Source: a virus. Taken from it: a stretch of 28,713 nucleotides of DNA. This document shows positions 1-5,417 of the stretch, piece by piece. Below the pieces are notes generated by a model. That model saw nothing but the letters and a program-made list of their open reading frames with translations. It did no database searches and was not told the origin of the DNA. Where the stretch lies: positions 1-28,713 of the IMG/VR virus record IMGVR_UViG_3300013104_000067. The stretch is one strand, 5' to 3'. The position numbers were made by a program, and so were the translations under genes. How positions within the stretch are numbered: the first letter of the stretch is position 1; every line of letters starts with the position of its first letter.

Positions 1-71
1 GGAACAACGGTCTTGGGCAAATCGCCCGGCCGTGCGAGAATGCGTGCCCGGCCAGCAGGCTGGGCCGATAC

Positions 72-161
72 GGAGAGATGGCCGAGCGGTTTAAGGCACC
101 GGTCTTGAAAACCGGCGAAGGGTTAAACCTTCCGTGGGTTCGAATCCCACTCTCTCCGCCA
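72..161 (+). tRNA. tRNA-Ser (UGA anticodon), CCA encoded
   Basis: The acceptor stem GGAGAGA (72-78) pairs with TCTCTCC (151-157), followed by discriminator G158 and an encoded CCA. The anticodon loop is CTTGAAA with anticodon TGA at 106-108. There is a long variable arm, as in class II tRNAs, and a T-loop GGTTCGAATCC. Length is 90 nt including CCA. It is probably a host gene and the likely integration target, since phage genes begin directly after its 3' end. Confidence 0.98.
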
Positions 162-165
162 GAAT
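118..165. other. Candidate left attachment site (attL core in the tRNA 3' half)
   Basis: Prophages of this kind commonly recombine into the 3' part of a tRNA gene and restore it. Here the tRNA-Ser 3' half is intact and phage genes start 65 bp beyond it. The matching right-hand copy is outside the window, so the core cannot be delimited. This is inference from position only. Confidence 0.3.
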
Positions 166-171
166 TTTCGA

Positions 172-201
172 AAAGCCCCTGGAAATAGGGGCTTTTTCTT
201 T
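172..201. terminator. Bidirectional intrinsic terminator
   Basis: A 9-bp stem, AAAGCCCCT (172-180) with AGGGGCTTT (187-195), has a 6-nt loop and is followed by TTCTTT. On the minus strand the same hairpin ends in TTTTCG. It would end the tRNA-Ser transcript and also the leftward phage operon whose last gene stops at 227. Confidence 0.85.
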
Positions 202-226
202 GCCTCAGCTATTGCTACCCGCCCGC

Positions 227-442
227 CTACCCATCCACCTGCGCAGGCCGATTCAGGGCAATCTGCTGCCGAACCCAGCCTTGCACCTCGGATTGTATCC
301 ACAGTGCGCGCCTTCCGATGCGGATTGATCGCGGAAAGCGGCCGACCTTGATCTCGCCGTAGATGAAGGTGGTGCCCATGCCGGTCATTTGCCGCACGCG
401 GTCCAGTGACAACAGCTCTTCCAGCTTTTCAGCGGCGCCCAT
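227..442 (-). CDS. AlpA-family regulator / excisionase-like protein
   Basis: This 71-aa protein has the compact winged-helix layout of AlpA/MerR-like phage regulators. A leading helix (EELLSLDRVRQMTGM, from about residue 8) is followed by an FIYGEIKVGRFPRSIRIGRR segment and a WIQSEVQGWVRQQI helix. The family includes the P4/CP4-57 activator AlpA and many directionality factors that act with tyrosine integrases. The ATG at 442 has a strong GGGAGG ribosome binding site 5-6 nt upstream and overlaps the upstream gene by 14 bp. It is the last gene of the leftward operon and lies next to the putative attachment site, which fits an excision or integrase-control role. No integrase gene is visible beside it. 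Confidence 0.8.
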   Translation of the reverse strand: MGAAEKLEELLSLDRVRQMTGMGTTFIYGEIKVGRFPRSIRIGRRALWIQSEVQGWVRQQIALNRPAQVDG

Positions 443-740
443 ATTCGCCTCCCGTCGCGCGCTGCGGTTTTTGTGACTGCTCGGCCAAGCTCAGCTTGAA
501 CTGCACAACGTTGCCGGGCGCGATCGGCGCAGCACGCGGGCTCCGCACCGGCCTGTTGATCCGACGCCACTCGGCCAACGCCGCCTCGGCGTCTGCCTTC
601 TTGCTGGTCGACCTGCAGCAGCATTCGACCAGGTGTCCACCACCGGCGCTCGCCCTCCGCTCGTCGTGGATGTGGCGCGCGCGGTGGCCTGCGGCGCAGT
701 TGGGCAGGCCTTCGGGATGGCTGATCTGCTTCTGAGTCAT
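429..740 (-). CDS. Small Cys-rich phage protein, possibly Lar/zinc-ribbon-like
   Basis: This 103-aa protein starts at the ATG at 740, whose codon overlaps the stop of the upstream gene (ATGA), in preference to an upstream in-frame start at 752. Near the N terminus are a CAAGH segment and, about 25 residues later, VECCCRST, followed by a helix ADAEAALAEWRRIN. The order of Cys pairs then an 'EA...W..R' helix recalls the small zinc-ribbon proteins of the restriction-alleviation (Lar) type, but the usual CxxC pairs are not clean here, so function is not established. The C-terminal half is basic and low in complexity. It lies in the leftward early operon between a hypothetical gene and the AlpA-like gene. 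Confidence 0.6.
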   Translation of the reverse strand: MTQKQISHPEGLPNCAAGHRARHIHDERRASAGGGHLVECCCRSTSKKADAEAALAEWRRINRPVRSPRAAPIAPGNVVQFKLSLAEQSQKPQRATGGEYGRR

Positions 741-1327
741 GGCTTCTCGCACTCCTCAATGTAGGCGTTCAGCTGGTCACGGAGGAACGCCGCTTCCTTG
801 GCCCTGCAACGCCTGTCAAAACTGTTGATGGGGATAGGTCCGGCGTCGATCAGCCACTGCAGCGGTTGCAGCAGCCAGCGCGGATTGAACGGAAGCCTGC
901 TGCGCGGATCTACCGGCGGCGCCAGCGGCACGCAGTCAGGGCCGGCCCAGTCTTCGGGGTCGCCACACACGGTGCAGGTGCGGTTCTGGAACACGTGCTC
1001 CTTCTCCGGCTGCGGCACGCGCGGCTTTTCGAACAGAGCGCGAATGACCAGGCCACGCTGCGGGCCGTAGTAGACCTGTTCGGCGTTCGCTTCGGCCCAG
1101 CAGCCCGGCGCGAAGTCGTCCGCGTGGCGGTACTCCCAGCGGGCAACGTGAGCCGAGTAAAGCTCGGCCATCAGGGTGTTGGCCCAGGCGCGGACCTGGT
1201 CGGCGGAGACAGGGCCGCCAGCCGGATCGATCCGACGCATGGCGGCGACCACCGCGGCCGCCGGCGACGATGCCTTGGTGGCGTCGACCACCGCAGCCGG
1301 GTTGGCGGGGAAGCGGGGCGTGTTCAT
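737..1327 (-). CDS. Hypothetical phage protein with a possible Cys cluster
   Basis: A 196-aa protein of no family I can name. The start at 1327 is chosen over an upstream in-frame start at 1345 because it has a GGAG ribosome binding site 5 nt away and forms an ATGA overlap with the methyltransferase stop. The N-terminal half is Ala-rich and helical. The middle contains CTVCGDPEDWAGPDC, a possible single metal site. The last 30 residues (RRCRAKEAAFLRDQLNAYIEEC) look helical. It is translationally coupled on both sides in the leftward operon and so is probably an early phage accessory function. Confidence 0.65.
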   Translation of the reverse strand: MNTPRFPANPAAVVDATKASSPAAAVVAAMRRIDPAGGPVSADQVRAWANTLMAELYSAHVARWEYRHADDFAPGCWAEANAEQVYYGPQRGLVIRALFEKPRVPQPEKEHVFQNRTCTVCGDPEDWAGPDCVPLAPPVDPRSRLPFNPRWLLQPLQWLIDAGPIPINSFDRRCRAKEAAFLRDQLNAYIEECEKP

Positions 1328-2310
1328 AGGAGCTCCGGGTGGCAATCCATGTAGGCGCCGATCACTTCCGCCGCGACTTCCGGGACGATTGCATTGCCGT
1401 AGGCGCGCAGGCGTCCCACTCGGGCAGGAACCCCATGAGCCAGCAGACGAATGCTGGGTTCAACGCGCCTGGCTTTTCCGTCGTGGCCGATGACCCATCC
1501 GGCTCCATCCCAATGGCTACGCTCGACAGATACAGCCCGTGCCGGCCATCGAGCTGCGAGGGCGGGATCTTGGTCGTGCGGTTTTCGTTGGCCGATGCTC
1601 TCGGCGTTGGGTACAGAGCAAGTGCGTGCGCACGGATCGCTACCAGCCCCGCCGAGTTGCCCGCCTCGTTGTTGCCATTCTTTGCTGGGGCCAGGGAGGT
1701 AGGGGTGGGCCACAATGCCGCTACCTGGTCCGCCAGGCCCACCTGCGGATCGGAGGGCTTCCGGCCTTCCAGCTTCACCACGTTCGACTTCGCATCCACC
1801 ACGTGCGCGTTCGGTGTGCGCCACAAACCACAGGCGATCCCTTCGGTGGGGCGCGTCGACGGCACAAGCTGGGACAACGACCGCCCGGCAGGCGTAGTCC
1901 TCTGCTTCCAGGTCAGCAGACACTCCGTCGAGCCAGTTCTTGCCAACCGCCGCCGCAACCTGTTCTCCCATGACGACAGCGGGCCGTCGGGCACGGATGA
2001 GGCGAAGGAAGTGGGGCCACAGGTGCCGATCGTCATCCTGGGCTTTTCCTTTACCCGCGACGGAGAACGGCTGGCACGGGGCGCTGCCGGTCCAGAGCTC
2101 GCGGTCGTCGGGCCACCCAGCAAGTCGAGCTGCAAGGGACCAACCGGCGATGCCGGCGAAGAAATGGCACTGCCGGTATCCGGCGAGGTCTGAGGGTTGA
2201 ACATCGGTGATGCTCCTGGTGTCGACGTGGCCGGGCGGGATCAGCCCGGCATCGATGAGGTTGCGGATCCACTGCGCGGCGTATGAATCCCATTCGCTGT
2301 AGTAATTCAC
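1324..2310 (-). CDS. Orphan DNA (cytosine-5-)-methyltransferase
   Basis: It methylates cytosine in DNA using S-adenosylmethionine. The proposed 328-aa protein shows the C5-MTase motifs in order: CHFFAGIAGWSLAARLAGW (SAM-binding motif I), TGSAPCQPFSVAGKG (motif IV, catalytic Cys in PCQ), HLWPHFLRLI..RPAVVMGEQV (motif VI, with E in EQV), HRRDRLWFVA (motif VIII) and RLRAYGNAIVPEVAAEVIGAY (motifs IX-X). A long Gly-rich region between VIII and IX would be the target-recognition part. The GTG at 2310, just before NYYSEWDS, matches where relatives begin; an in-frame GTG at 2382 would overlap the neighbouring rightward gene. No restriction endonuclease is adjacent, so it is probably for self-protection against host restriction. 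Most of its length is overprinted by another frame (1362-2204). Confidence 0.9.
   Translation of the reverse strand: MNYYSEWDSYAAQWIRNLIDAGLIPPGHVDTRSITDVQPSDLAGYRQCHFFAGIAGWSLAARLAGWPDDRELWTGSAPCQPFSVAGKGKAQDDDRHLWPHFLRLIRARRPAVVMGEQVAAAVGKNWLDGVSADLEAEDYACRAVVVPACAVDAPHRRDRLWFVAHTERARGGCEVERGEAGRPEALRSAGGPGGPGSGIVAHPYLPGPSKEWQQRGGQLGGAGSDPCARTCSVPNAESIGQRKPHDQDPALAARWPARAVSVERSHWDGAGWVIGHDGKARRVEPSIRLLAHGVPARVGRLRAYGNAIVPEVAAEVIGAYMDCHPELL
1362..2204 (-). CDS. Overprinted reading frame inside the methyltransferase gene
   Basis: A 280-aa frame lies on the same strand as the methyltransferase but in a different phase. It starts at the ATG at 2204 with AGGAG 8 nt upstream, a better ribosome binding site than the methyltransferase itself shows. 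The protein begins MFNPQTSPD and contains STECLLTWKQRTTPAGRS, ALWPTPTSLAP and ALYPTPRAS repeats, and LNPAFVCWLMGFLPEWDACA near the end. From memory, proteins with LTWK..TPxGRS, WPTP and LNPxFxxWLMGxPxEW motifs are widespread in phages, always close to such methyltransferases, sometimes labelled as methyltransferase or hypothetical. Function is unknown. It may be a true second product, or it may be conserved only because the overlapping enzyme is. Confidence 0.5.
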   Translation of the reverse strand: MFNPQTSPDTGSAISSPASPVGPLQLDLLGGPTTASSGPAAPRASRSPSRVKEKPRMTIGTCGPTSFASSVPDGPLSSWENRLRRRLARTGSTECLLTWKQRTTPAGRSLSQLVPSTRPTEGIACGLWRTPNAHVVDAKSNVVKLEGRKPSDPQVGLADQVAALWPTPTSLAPAKNGNNEAGNSAGLVAIRAHALALYPTPRASANENRTTKIPPSQLDGRHGLYLSSVAIGMEPDGSSATTEKPGALNPAFVCWLMGFLPEWDACAPTAMQSSRKSRRK

Positions 2311-2372
2311 CCGACTATCGCTCACCGGCAGAACATGTGAGCATCGGCCGAATCTCAAGCAAGGAATGCGGT

Positions 2373-2861
2373 ATGAACCCACAGCAAGAAGAGGCGCAGC
2401 GTGCGAAGGCGTACAAGCGGATAAAGACTATTTGCGACGGACTCCTCGCTGTAATGTCCCTCGCTGGTGGTCCGGCGATTGTCTTGCTTGCATTCGACCC
2501 CGCGACAAAATTTGTGCCGCACGCCTCGTCTGCGGTCGTGCTTTTCACGCTGATAGTGGCGGGCGGGGTTCTGCCGATGATCCCAGTGGTATCTTTCGCA
2601 GTGAGCGCTTTTCCAAAAGCACTGGGAAAAGCGGATGGTGTGTGGCGCACCATTTTCATCTTCGTGATGGGCTTGGTTTGTTTCGCTGTAAACGATTTTG
2701 CATATGACTGGCACACAAAACGGACTGAAGACGCTATTGCCACTACCCAAAGAATCGAAGATGGGAAACGCGCCCAGTCGGCTGCGGATAAGGAAGAGCT
2801 TCGTGCATTGATCGAAGGGGCAGTAGCGGAGAAATGCGGACCTTCAAGAACAGCGCCGTAG
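2373..2861 (+). CDS. Three-pass membrane protein, probable inserted accessory gene (moron)
   Basis: A 162-aa protein that I do not recognise. The ATG at 2373 has AAGGA 8 nt upstream; an earlier in-frame start at 2283 would run deep into the methyltransferase gene. Hydrophobic segments lie at about residues 22-44, 52-76 and 88-104, after a charged N terminus (QQEEAQRAKAYKRIK). The C-terminal 50 residues are charged, probably coiled and cytoplasmic. It is the only rightward gene in the leftward operon and is visibly lower in GC than its flanks. It separates the methyltransferase from what seems to be a truncated leftward gene. This fits an independently expressed accessory gene acting in the host envelope, but exclusion or conversion is only a guess. 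Confidence 0.7.
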   Translation: MNPQQEEAQRAKAYKRIKTICDGLLAVMSLAGGPAIVLLAFDPATKFVPHASSAVVLFTLIVAGGVLPMIPVVSFAVSAFPKALGKADGVWRTIFIFVMGLVCFAVNDFAYDWHTKRTEDAIATTQRIEDGKRAQSAADKEELRALIEGAVAEKCGPSRTAP

Positions 2862-2968
2862 CCAAGGTCGCAGCCAGGAAAGCGAGCGGGCTGGGGCGCA
2901 TCTCCAAATCGCACGCATCTGCCGCGCTTCGCGATCTTCGGGGCGGCCTGGGTCTTGTCGGCGGTCAT
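2862..2968 (-). pseudogene. Truncated 5' part of a leftward phage gene
   Basis: An ATG at 2968 overlaps the stop of the upstream gene (ATGA), just like the other couplings in this operon. About 35 codons of normal-looking protein follow (MTADKTQAAPKIAKRG...PARFPGCDLGYG), after which the frame runs into the antisense of the membrane-protein gene. That frame stays open to 2315, but the continuation has the Ser/Thr/Ala-rich composition of an antisense shadow. The simplest reading is a gene cut by insertion of the rightward accessory gene. Confidence 0.35.
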
Positions 2969-3177
2969 GCATGCTGCTCCTTGCGTTCGGTGGTGGCGCG
3001 CGCGCTGTGCGCGGCGAGGTTGTCCCAGCGGTCGGCCTCGGCCAGGTAGAAGGCGCGGCGCTCCAGCCGGACGGTTTCGGTGAACTGCACGTCGTGCAGT
3101 GCGCGCTCGGCGGCGGCGCGGTTTGCCGCTGCCATGCGGGCTGGGTCGTGATCAAAGATGTCGAGCTGGTTACGCAT
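2965..3177 (-). CDS. Small hypothetical phage protein
   Basis: A 70-aa, mostly helical and charged protein of the leftward operon with no recognised domain. It begins MRNQLDIFDHDPARMAAANRAAAERALHDVQ and ends in a basic helix. The ATG at 3177 has AGGAG 7 nt upstream. Small proteins with a similar 'LF/IFDHDP' start occur in early regions of related phages from memory, without function. It is separated from the upstream gene by 87 bp that contains an inverted repeat. Confidence 0.65.
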   Translation of the reverse strand: MRNQLDIFDHDPARMAAANRAAAERALHDVQFTETVRLERRAFYLAEADRWDNLAAHSARATTERKEQHA

Positions 3178-3229
3178 GCTGGACTCCTGGGATGGGTTGC
3201 CGGCTGGTGGAACCCGGCCGGCGCGGGCT

Positions 3230-3257
3230 CCCTGCGCTACAGGGGGAGAGCGCAGGG
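3230..3257. repeat. Inverted repeat between two leftward genes
   Basis: CCCTGCGCT (3230-3238) and AGCGCAGGG (3249-3257) form a perfect 9-bp stem with a 10-nt loop in the 87-bp gap between the genes at 2965-3177 and 3265-3507. No T tract follows in either direction, so it is not a normal intrinsic terminator. It could be an mRNA stability or processing hairpin. Confidence 0.4.
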
Positions 3258-3264
3258 CAGGGGA

Positions 3265-3507
3265 TCAGTGGGTGTCGTCTGCGGGCATCGGCGCGCGCTG
3301 TCGCTCTGACGCGCGCTGCTGCATTTCCTCGCGGAACGCTGGCCAGTTCCGGACCAGGTCGCGCACGCCGCACCAGGCGAAGAAGACGACGCCTGCAGCG
3401 AAGGGCAGGAGGAACGAGGCAGCGCCGGTGTAGATGGCGCGCGCGAGCAGCGCCAGCAGCAGCCCGACGATGACGGCGCAGTAGAAGGGCAGGGCGAGGT
3501 GGCGCAT
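3265..3507 (-). CDS. Small membrane protein
   Basis: An 80-aa protein with two hydrophobic segments at about residues 6-22 (LPFYCAVIVGLLLALLA) and 29-46 (SFLLPFAAGVVFFAWC), then a charged tail rich in Arg, Glu and Gln. The start at 3507 overlaps the stop of the 35-aa gene upstream by one base (TAATG), indicating coupled translation. It is in the leftward early operon. Function is unknown; small inner-membrane phage early proteins are often host-takeover or exclusion factors, but nothing here identifies the target. Confidence 0.6.
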   Translation of the reverse strand: MRHLALPFYCAVIVGLLLALLARAIYTGAASFLLPFAAGVVFFAWCGVRDLVRNWPAFREEMQQRASERQRAPMPADDTH

Positions 3508-3614
3508 TACTCGGCGTCCTGTTCGGTGGTGGGCTCGGCCGGCGCCGGGCCGGCGGGCGGGGTGATGGGCGGGATGCCTACGGCCATGGCGGCGATGAAA
3601 TCGGGGGCGGTCAT
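3507..3614 (-). CDS. Very small phage peptide (35 aa)
   Basis: This short frame begins at the ATG at 3614, which overlaps the upstream stop (ATGA), and ends with a TAA sharing its last base with the next start. The peptide starts MTAPDFIAAMAVGIPPITP and is then rich in Pro, Ala and Glu. The tight overlaps on both sides are the main evidence that it is translated; composition alone would not support it. No function can be assigned. Confidence 0.5.
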   Translation of the reverse strand: MTAPDFIAAMAVGIPPITPPAGPAPAEPTTEQDAE

Positions 3615-4024
3615 GGGGCACCAGCTGCAGTGATGTGGCGCTCTACCCACGTCCGCATGCGCGTCCATCGCTGCTCCGGGGTTTCGTTGTCCCGGCGCCA
3701 CTCGCCGTCGTTCTCGTGAACGATCTCGGCCGCCATCGCTTCGGCGATTCCAAACGCCTTGCTCACGGCCTCGCGGTCGTTGGGGTCCAGGCCGGTCATG
3801 TCCAAGCCGCGCTTGGCGCCGATCACCCCCAGCGTGCAATGGCAGCCTGTGCTGTCCTGCAGCTGCTCGGCGATGAGCCGCTTTTCTGGCATCGCGTCGA
3901 GCGCATCGCGAAGCTCGATCAGGAACTGCTGGCCGCGCTTGCCGCGCAAGGCGGAAGAAACCGCGCCACGCCAGCAGATCAGCGGCCAGGTGTCGCAGTC
4001 GTCGCTGTATCCGCTGCGGCTCAT
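3611..4024 (-). CDS. Conserved phage protein of unknown function
   Basis: A 137-aa protein starting MSRSGYSDDCDTWPLICWRGAVSSA..RGKRGQQFL. From memory this N terminus is a recurrent sequence in early regions of phages of Pseudomonas, Burkholderia and Xanthomonadaceae, usually labelled hypothetical. The centre contains DAMPEKRLIAEQL and CTLGVIGAKRGLDM and the rest is charged and helical with several Trp. Both ends overlap neighbours by four bases (ATGA). No enzymatic motif is visible. Confidence 0.75.
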   Translation of the reverse strand: MSRSGYSDDCDTWPLICWRGAVSSALRGKRGQQFLIELRDALDAMPEKRLIAEQLQDSTGCHCTLGVIGAKRGLDMTGLDPNDREAVSKAFGIAEAMAAEIVHENDGEWRRDNETPEQRWTRMRTWVERHITAAGAP

Positions 4025-4320
4025 GCAGCACCGCCTTGGGCGCTCGCGCCCTCGATCGTGGCAATGAATGCCCGCAGCTTCTCGTGGCTCGCGGCCGGCA
4101 GGGAAATGTAGGTGCGGCCTGCAACAACACAGGGGTCGTTGTCGTCCTCGGTGAAGGTCGGCGCGGCATCCGTGGCCGCGAACATCACCATGGCCTTTCT
4201 GCCTTGAGTGCGTCGCCAGCCTGAAATGTGCCAGCCACCCTCATCCTTCATGACGCGCAGACGCATGCCGAAGGCAGGGACTTCGATGATGGCGAAGCTC
4301 GGGGCGATGGGTGCGCTCAT
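4021..4320 (-). CDS. Hypothetical phage protein
   Basis: A 99-aa protein with alternating short strands (FAIIEVPAFGMRLRVMKDEGGWHISGW) and a C-terminal helix (AASHEKLRAFIATIEGA). It may be a small beta-rich fold, but I recognise no family. It is coupled by ATGA overlaps to the genes on both sides in the leftward early operon. Confidence 0.6.
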   Translation of the reverse strand: MSAPIAPSFAIIEVPAFGMRLRVMKDEGGWHISGWRRTQGRKAMVMFAATDAAPTFTEDDNDPCVVAGRTYISLPAASHEKLRAFIATIEGASAQGGAA

Positions 4321-4532
4321 GCAGCACCTGCCTGTGCGCGCGCTGTGCGGCGAGCCGCAGCGACAGCGCCCGCTGCGCTCTTGCCGTTCCGCAGGACGGC
4401 ATTGGCGGCGATGCTTGCTGCGACGACGACCTGATAGGGGAGCAGGCCCCAGCGCTTACCGGCGCGGGCGACGATGCCTGCGGCTGCTGCCGCGCGCTGT
4501 GCCTGGGAGTGGTTGGCGATGACGGCGCTCAT
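4317..4532 (-). CDS. Ala-rich small hypothetical protein
   Basis: A 71-aa protein, strongly Ala-rich and basic, with helices such as QAQRAAAAAGIVARAG and VVVAASIAANAVL. Composition alone would make it doubtful, but four-base overlaps with the neighbouring genes on both sides favour translation. No function is suggested by sequence. Confidence 0.5.
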   Translation of the reverse strand: MSAVIANHSQAQRAAAAAGIVARAGKRWGLLPYQVVVAASIAANAVLRNGKSAAGAVAAARRTARAQAGAA

Positions 4533-4723
4533 GCGGCGGCGTCCTGGCTTTCGCCGCGCAGCTGCTGGGCAGCGCGTTGCAGTTCGGCAGCCAGCTGGTC
4601 AGTCTCGACCGCGTCCAAGAGGATGCTTGCGCAGCCGATAGTGACGGTGACGACGCCCAGGTCGGGCATCGGTGTGGCAGCGGGCTTCAGGTCTTTGAAG
4701 GCGCCGAGAGATAGGCGAGCCAT
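4529..4723 (-). CDS. First gene of the leftward operon, hypothetical
   Basis: A 64-aa protein beginning MARLSLGAFKDLKPA, followed by a beta-like stretch LGVVTVTIGCASILLDAV and a helix AAELQRAAQQLRGE. The ATG at 4723 has AGGAG 7 nt upstream and lies about 50 nt after the predicted PL start. It occupies the place where lambda has the antiterminator N, but it lacks an Arg-rich RNA-binding N terminus, so that role is not supported. Confidence 0.6.
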   Translation of the reverse strand: MARLSLGAFKDLKPAATPMPDLGVVTVTIGCASILLDAVETDQLAAELQRAAQQLRGESQDAAA

Positions 4724-4776
4724 GTGTGATCTCCTGCGCCGCGCCCCGGGATGGGACGGTGTTCGGCGTTGGAGAC

Positions 4777-4805
4777 AGTAAAGCAGCGCTTTAGTTTCAA
4801 GTCAA
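4777..4805 (-). promoter_or_regulatory. Leftward early promoter (PL)
   Basis: Read on the minus strand there is TTGACT (4805-4800), a 17-bp spacer, then TTTACT (4782-4777). Both hexamers fit sigma70, with the -10 at 4/6. One operator overlaps the -35 and another lies in the spacer and touches the -10. The layout matches the rightward promoter at 6127-6155 almost base for base. Confidence 0.75.
4781..4791. promoter_or_regulatory. Operator AAGC-AGC-GCTT at PL
   Basis: One of five AAGCNNNGCTT sites in the window. It lies in the PL spacer and touches the -10, so binding there would block transcription of the leftward operon. Its centre is 23 bp from the second PL site. The likely ligand is the S24-type repressor or the Cro-like protein. 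Confidence 0.75.
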
Positions 4806-4814
4806 GCGATGCTT
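4804..4814. promoter_or_regulatory. Operator AAGC-GAT-GCTT at PL
   Basis: The second PL operator shares its inner end with the -35 hexamer TTGACT on the minus strand. It is identical in symmetry to the sites at 6075, 6118 and 6141. Confidence 0.75.
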
Positions 4815-4837
4815 AAGAAATTTGTCCGAGCCAATAG

Positions 4838-4862
4838 AAAAGCCCCGCCGGAGCGGGGCTTT
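4838..4862 (-). terminator. Intrinsic terminator after the lipoprotein gene
   Basis: AAAGCCCCGC (4839-4848) pairs with GCGGGGCTTT (4853-4862) around a 4-nt loop. On the minus strand the stem is followed by TCTATT after its TTT end. It separates the repressor/lipoprotein transcript from PL. Confidence 0.8.
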
Positions 4863-4881
4863 GGTCGCGATGATCTGTTGA

Positions 4882-5346
4882 TTACTGGGCGTCCGCGGGA
4901 GCCAGTCTGGTTCGAACGCGCTCTAGAGCCGCTTGAGTTTCGTTCTGAACATTGTTGCCAGTCAGGCGCTGTGACCGAACCTGGCCGAACGCCATCTGGG
5001 TTTCGACCATCTGATATGCGGTCAGGAAGACGCCATGATTCTGCTTAGCGAAGGTGAATTGGATGCTCACCTCCGGAGTCGTGGAGTAGGAGTTGCCGAT
5101 TAGCGTCTGTGTTAGCGCTGCCTGCATCCCCTGCATTTGCATCTTGCAAGCCACCGTATTGCTGGTCACGTTGGCCGATCCACCCATCTCTGCGCAGCGC
5201 AGGACTAGGTCATCTCGGACCTGCTCCGTATCGACAAATGGAATGAAAACCTCAGCGTTCCCGGAAGCGGTTGGCTTATTGAGAGCCTGTTGTGTCGCGC
5301 AGCCAGTGAGTGCGACTGCAGCTGCGACTATCGCAAGGTACTTCAT
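4882..5346 (-). CDS. Lipoprotein encoded behind the repressor gene
   Basis: A 154-aa protein with a lipoprotein signal peptide: MKYLAIVAAAVALTGC, lipobox LTGC with Cys16 as the lipidated residue and Ala at +2, predicting the outer membrane. The mature part has two further Cys (in VLRCAEMGG and VACKMQ), possibly a disulfide, and a beta-like C-terminal half. The ATG at 5346 has AGGGGG 4-5 nt upstream. It lies 71 bp downstream of the repressor stop with no terminator between, and a terminator follows it. It would therefore be made in the lysogen, like lambda rex or other conversion genes. Superinfection exclusion at the cell surface is a reasonable but untested guess. Confidence 0.8.
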   Translation of the reverse strand: MKYLAIVAAAVALTGCATQQALNKPTASGNAEVFIPFVDTEQVRDDLVLRCAEMGGSANVTSNTVACKMQMQGMQAALTQTLIGNSYSTTPEVSIQFTFAKQNHGVFLTAYQMVETQMAFGQVRSQRLTGNNVQNETQAALERVRTRLAPADAQ

Positions 5347-5417
5347 GATTCCCCCTGGGTCCTTTGATTCTCGATGAACGTCTTCCGTGCCAGCCGATCC
5401 AAGACTGCCGGAATAGG

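Noticed and set aside
134-328. Open frame starting within tRNA-Ser
   Set aside because: Begins inside the tRNA and crosses its terminator; a chance frame.
1339-2193. 284-codon plus-strand frame opposite the methyltransferase
   Set aside because: No ribosome binding site of note and no recognisable motifs; the minus strand has the C5-methyltransferase motifs and a second signalled frame.
2315-2861. Minus-strand frame continuing from the start at 2968
   Set aside because: Ser/Thr/Ala-rich shadow of the rightward membrane gene; only the first 35 codons look natural and are kept as a possible remnant.
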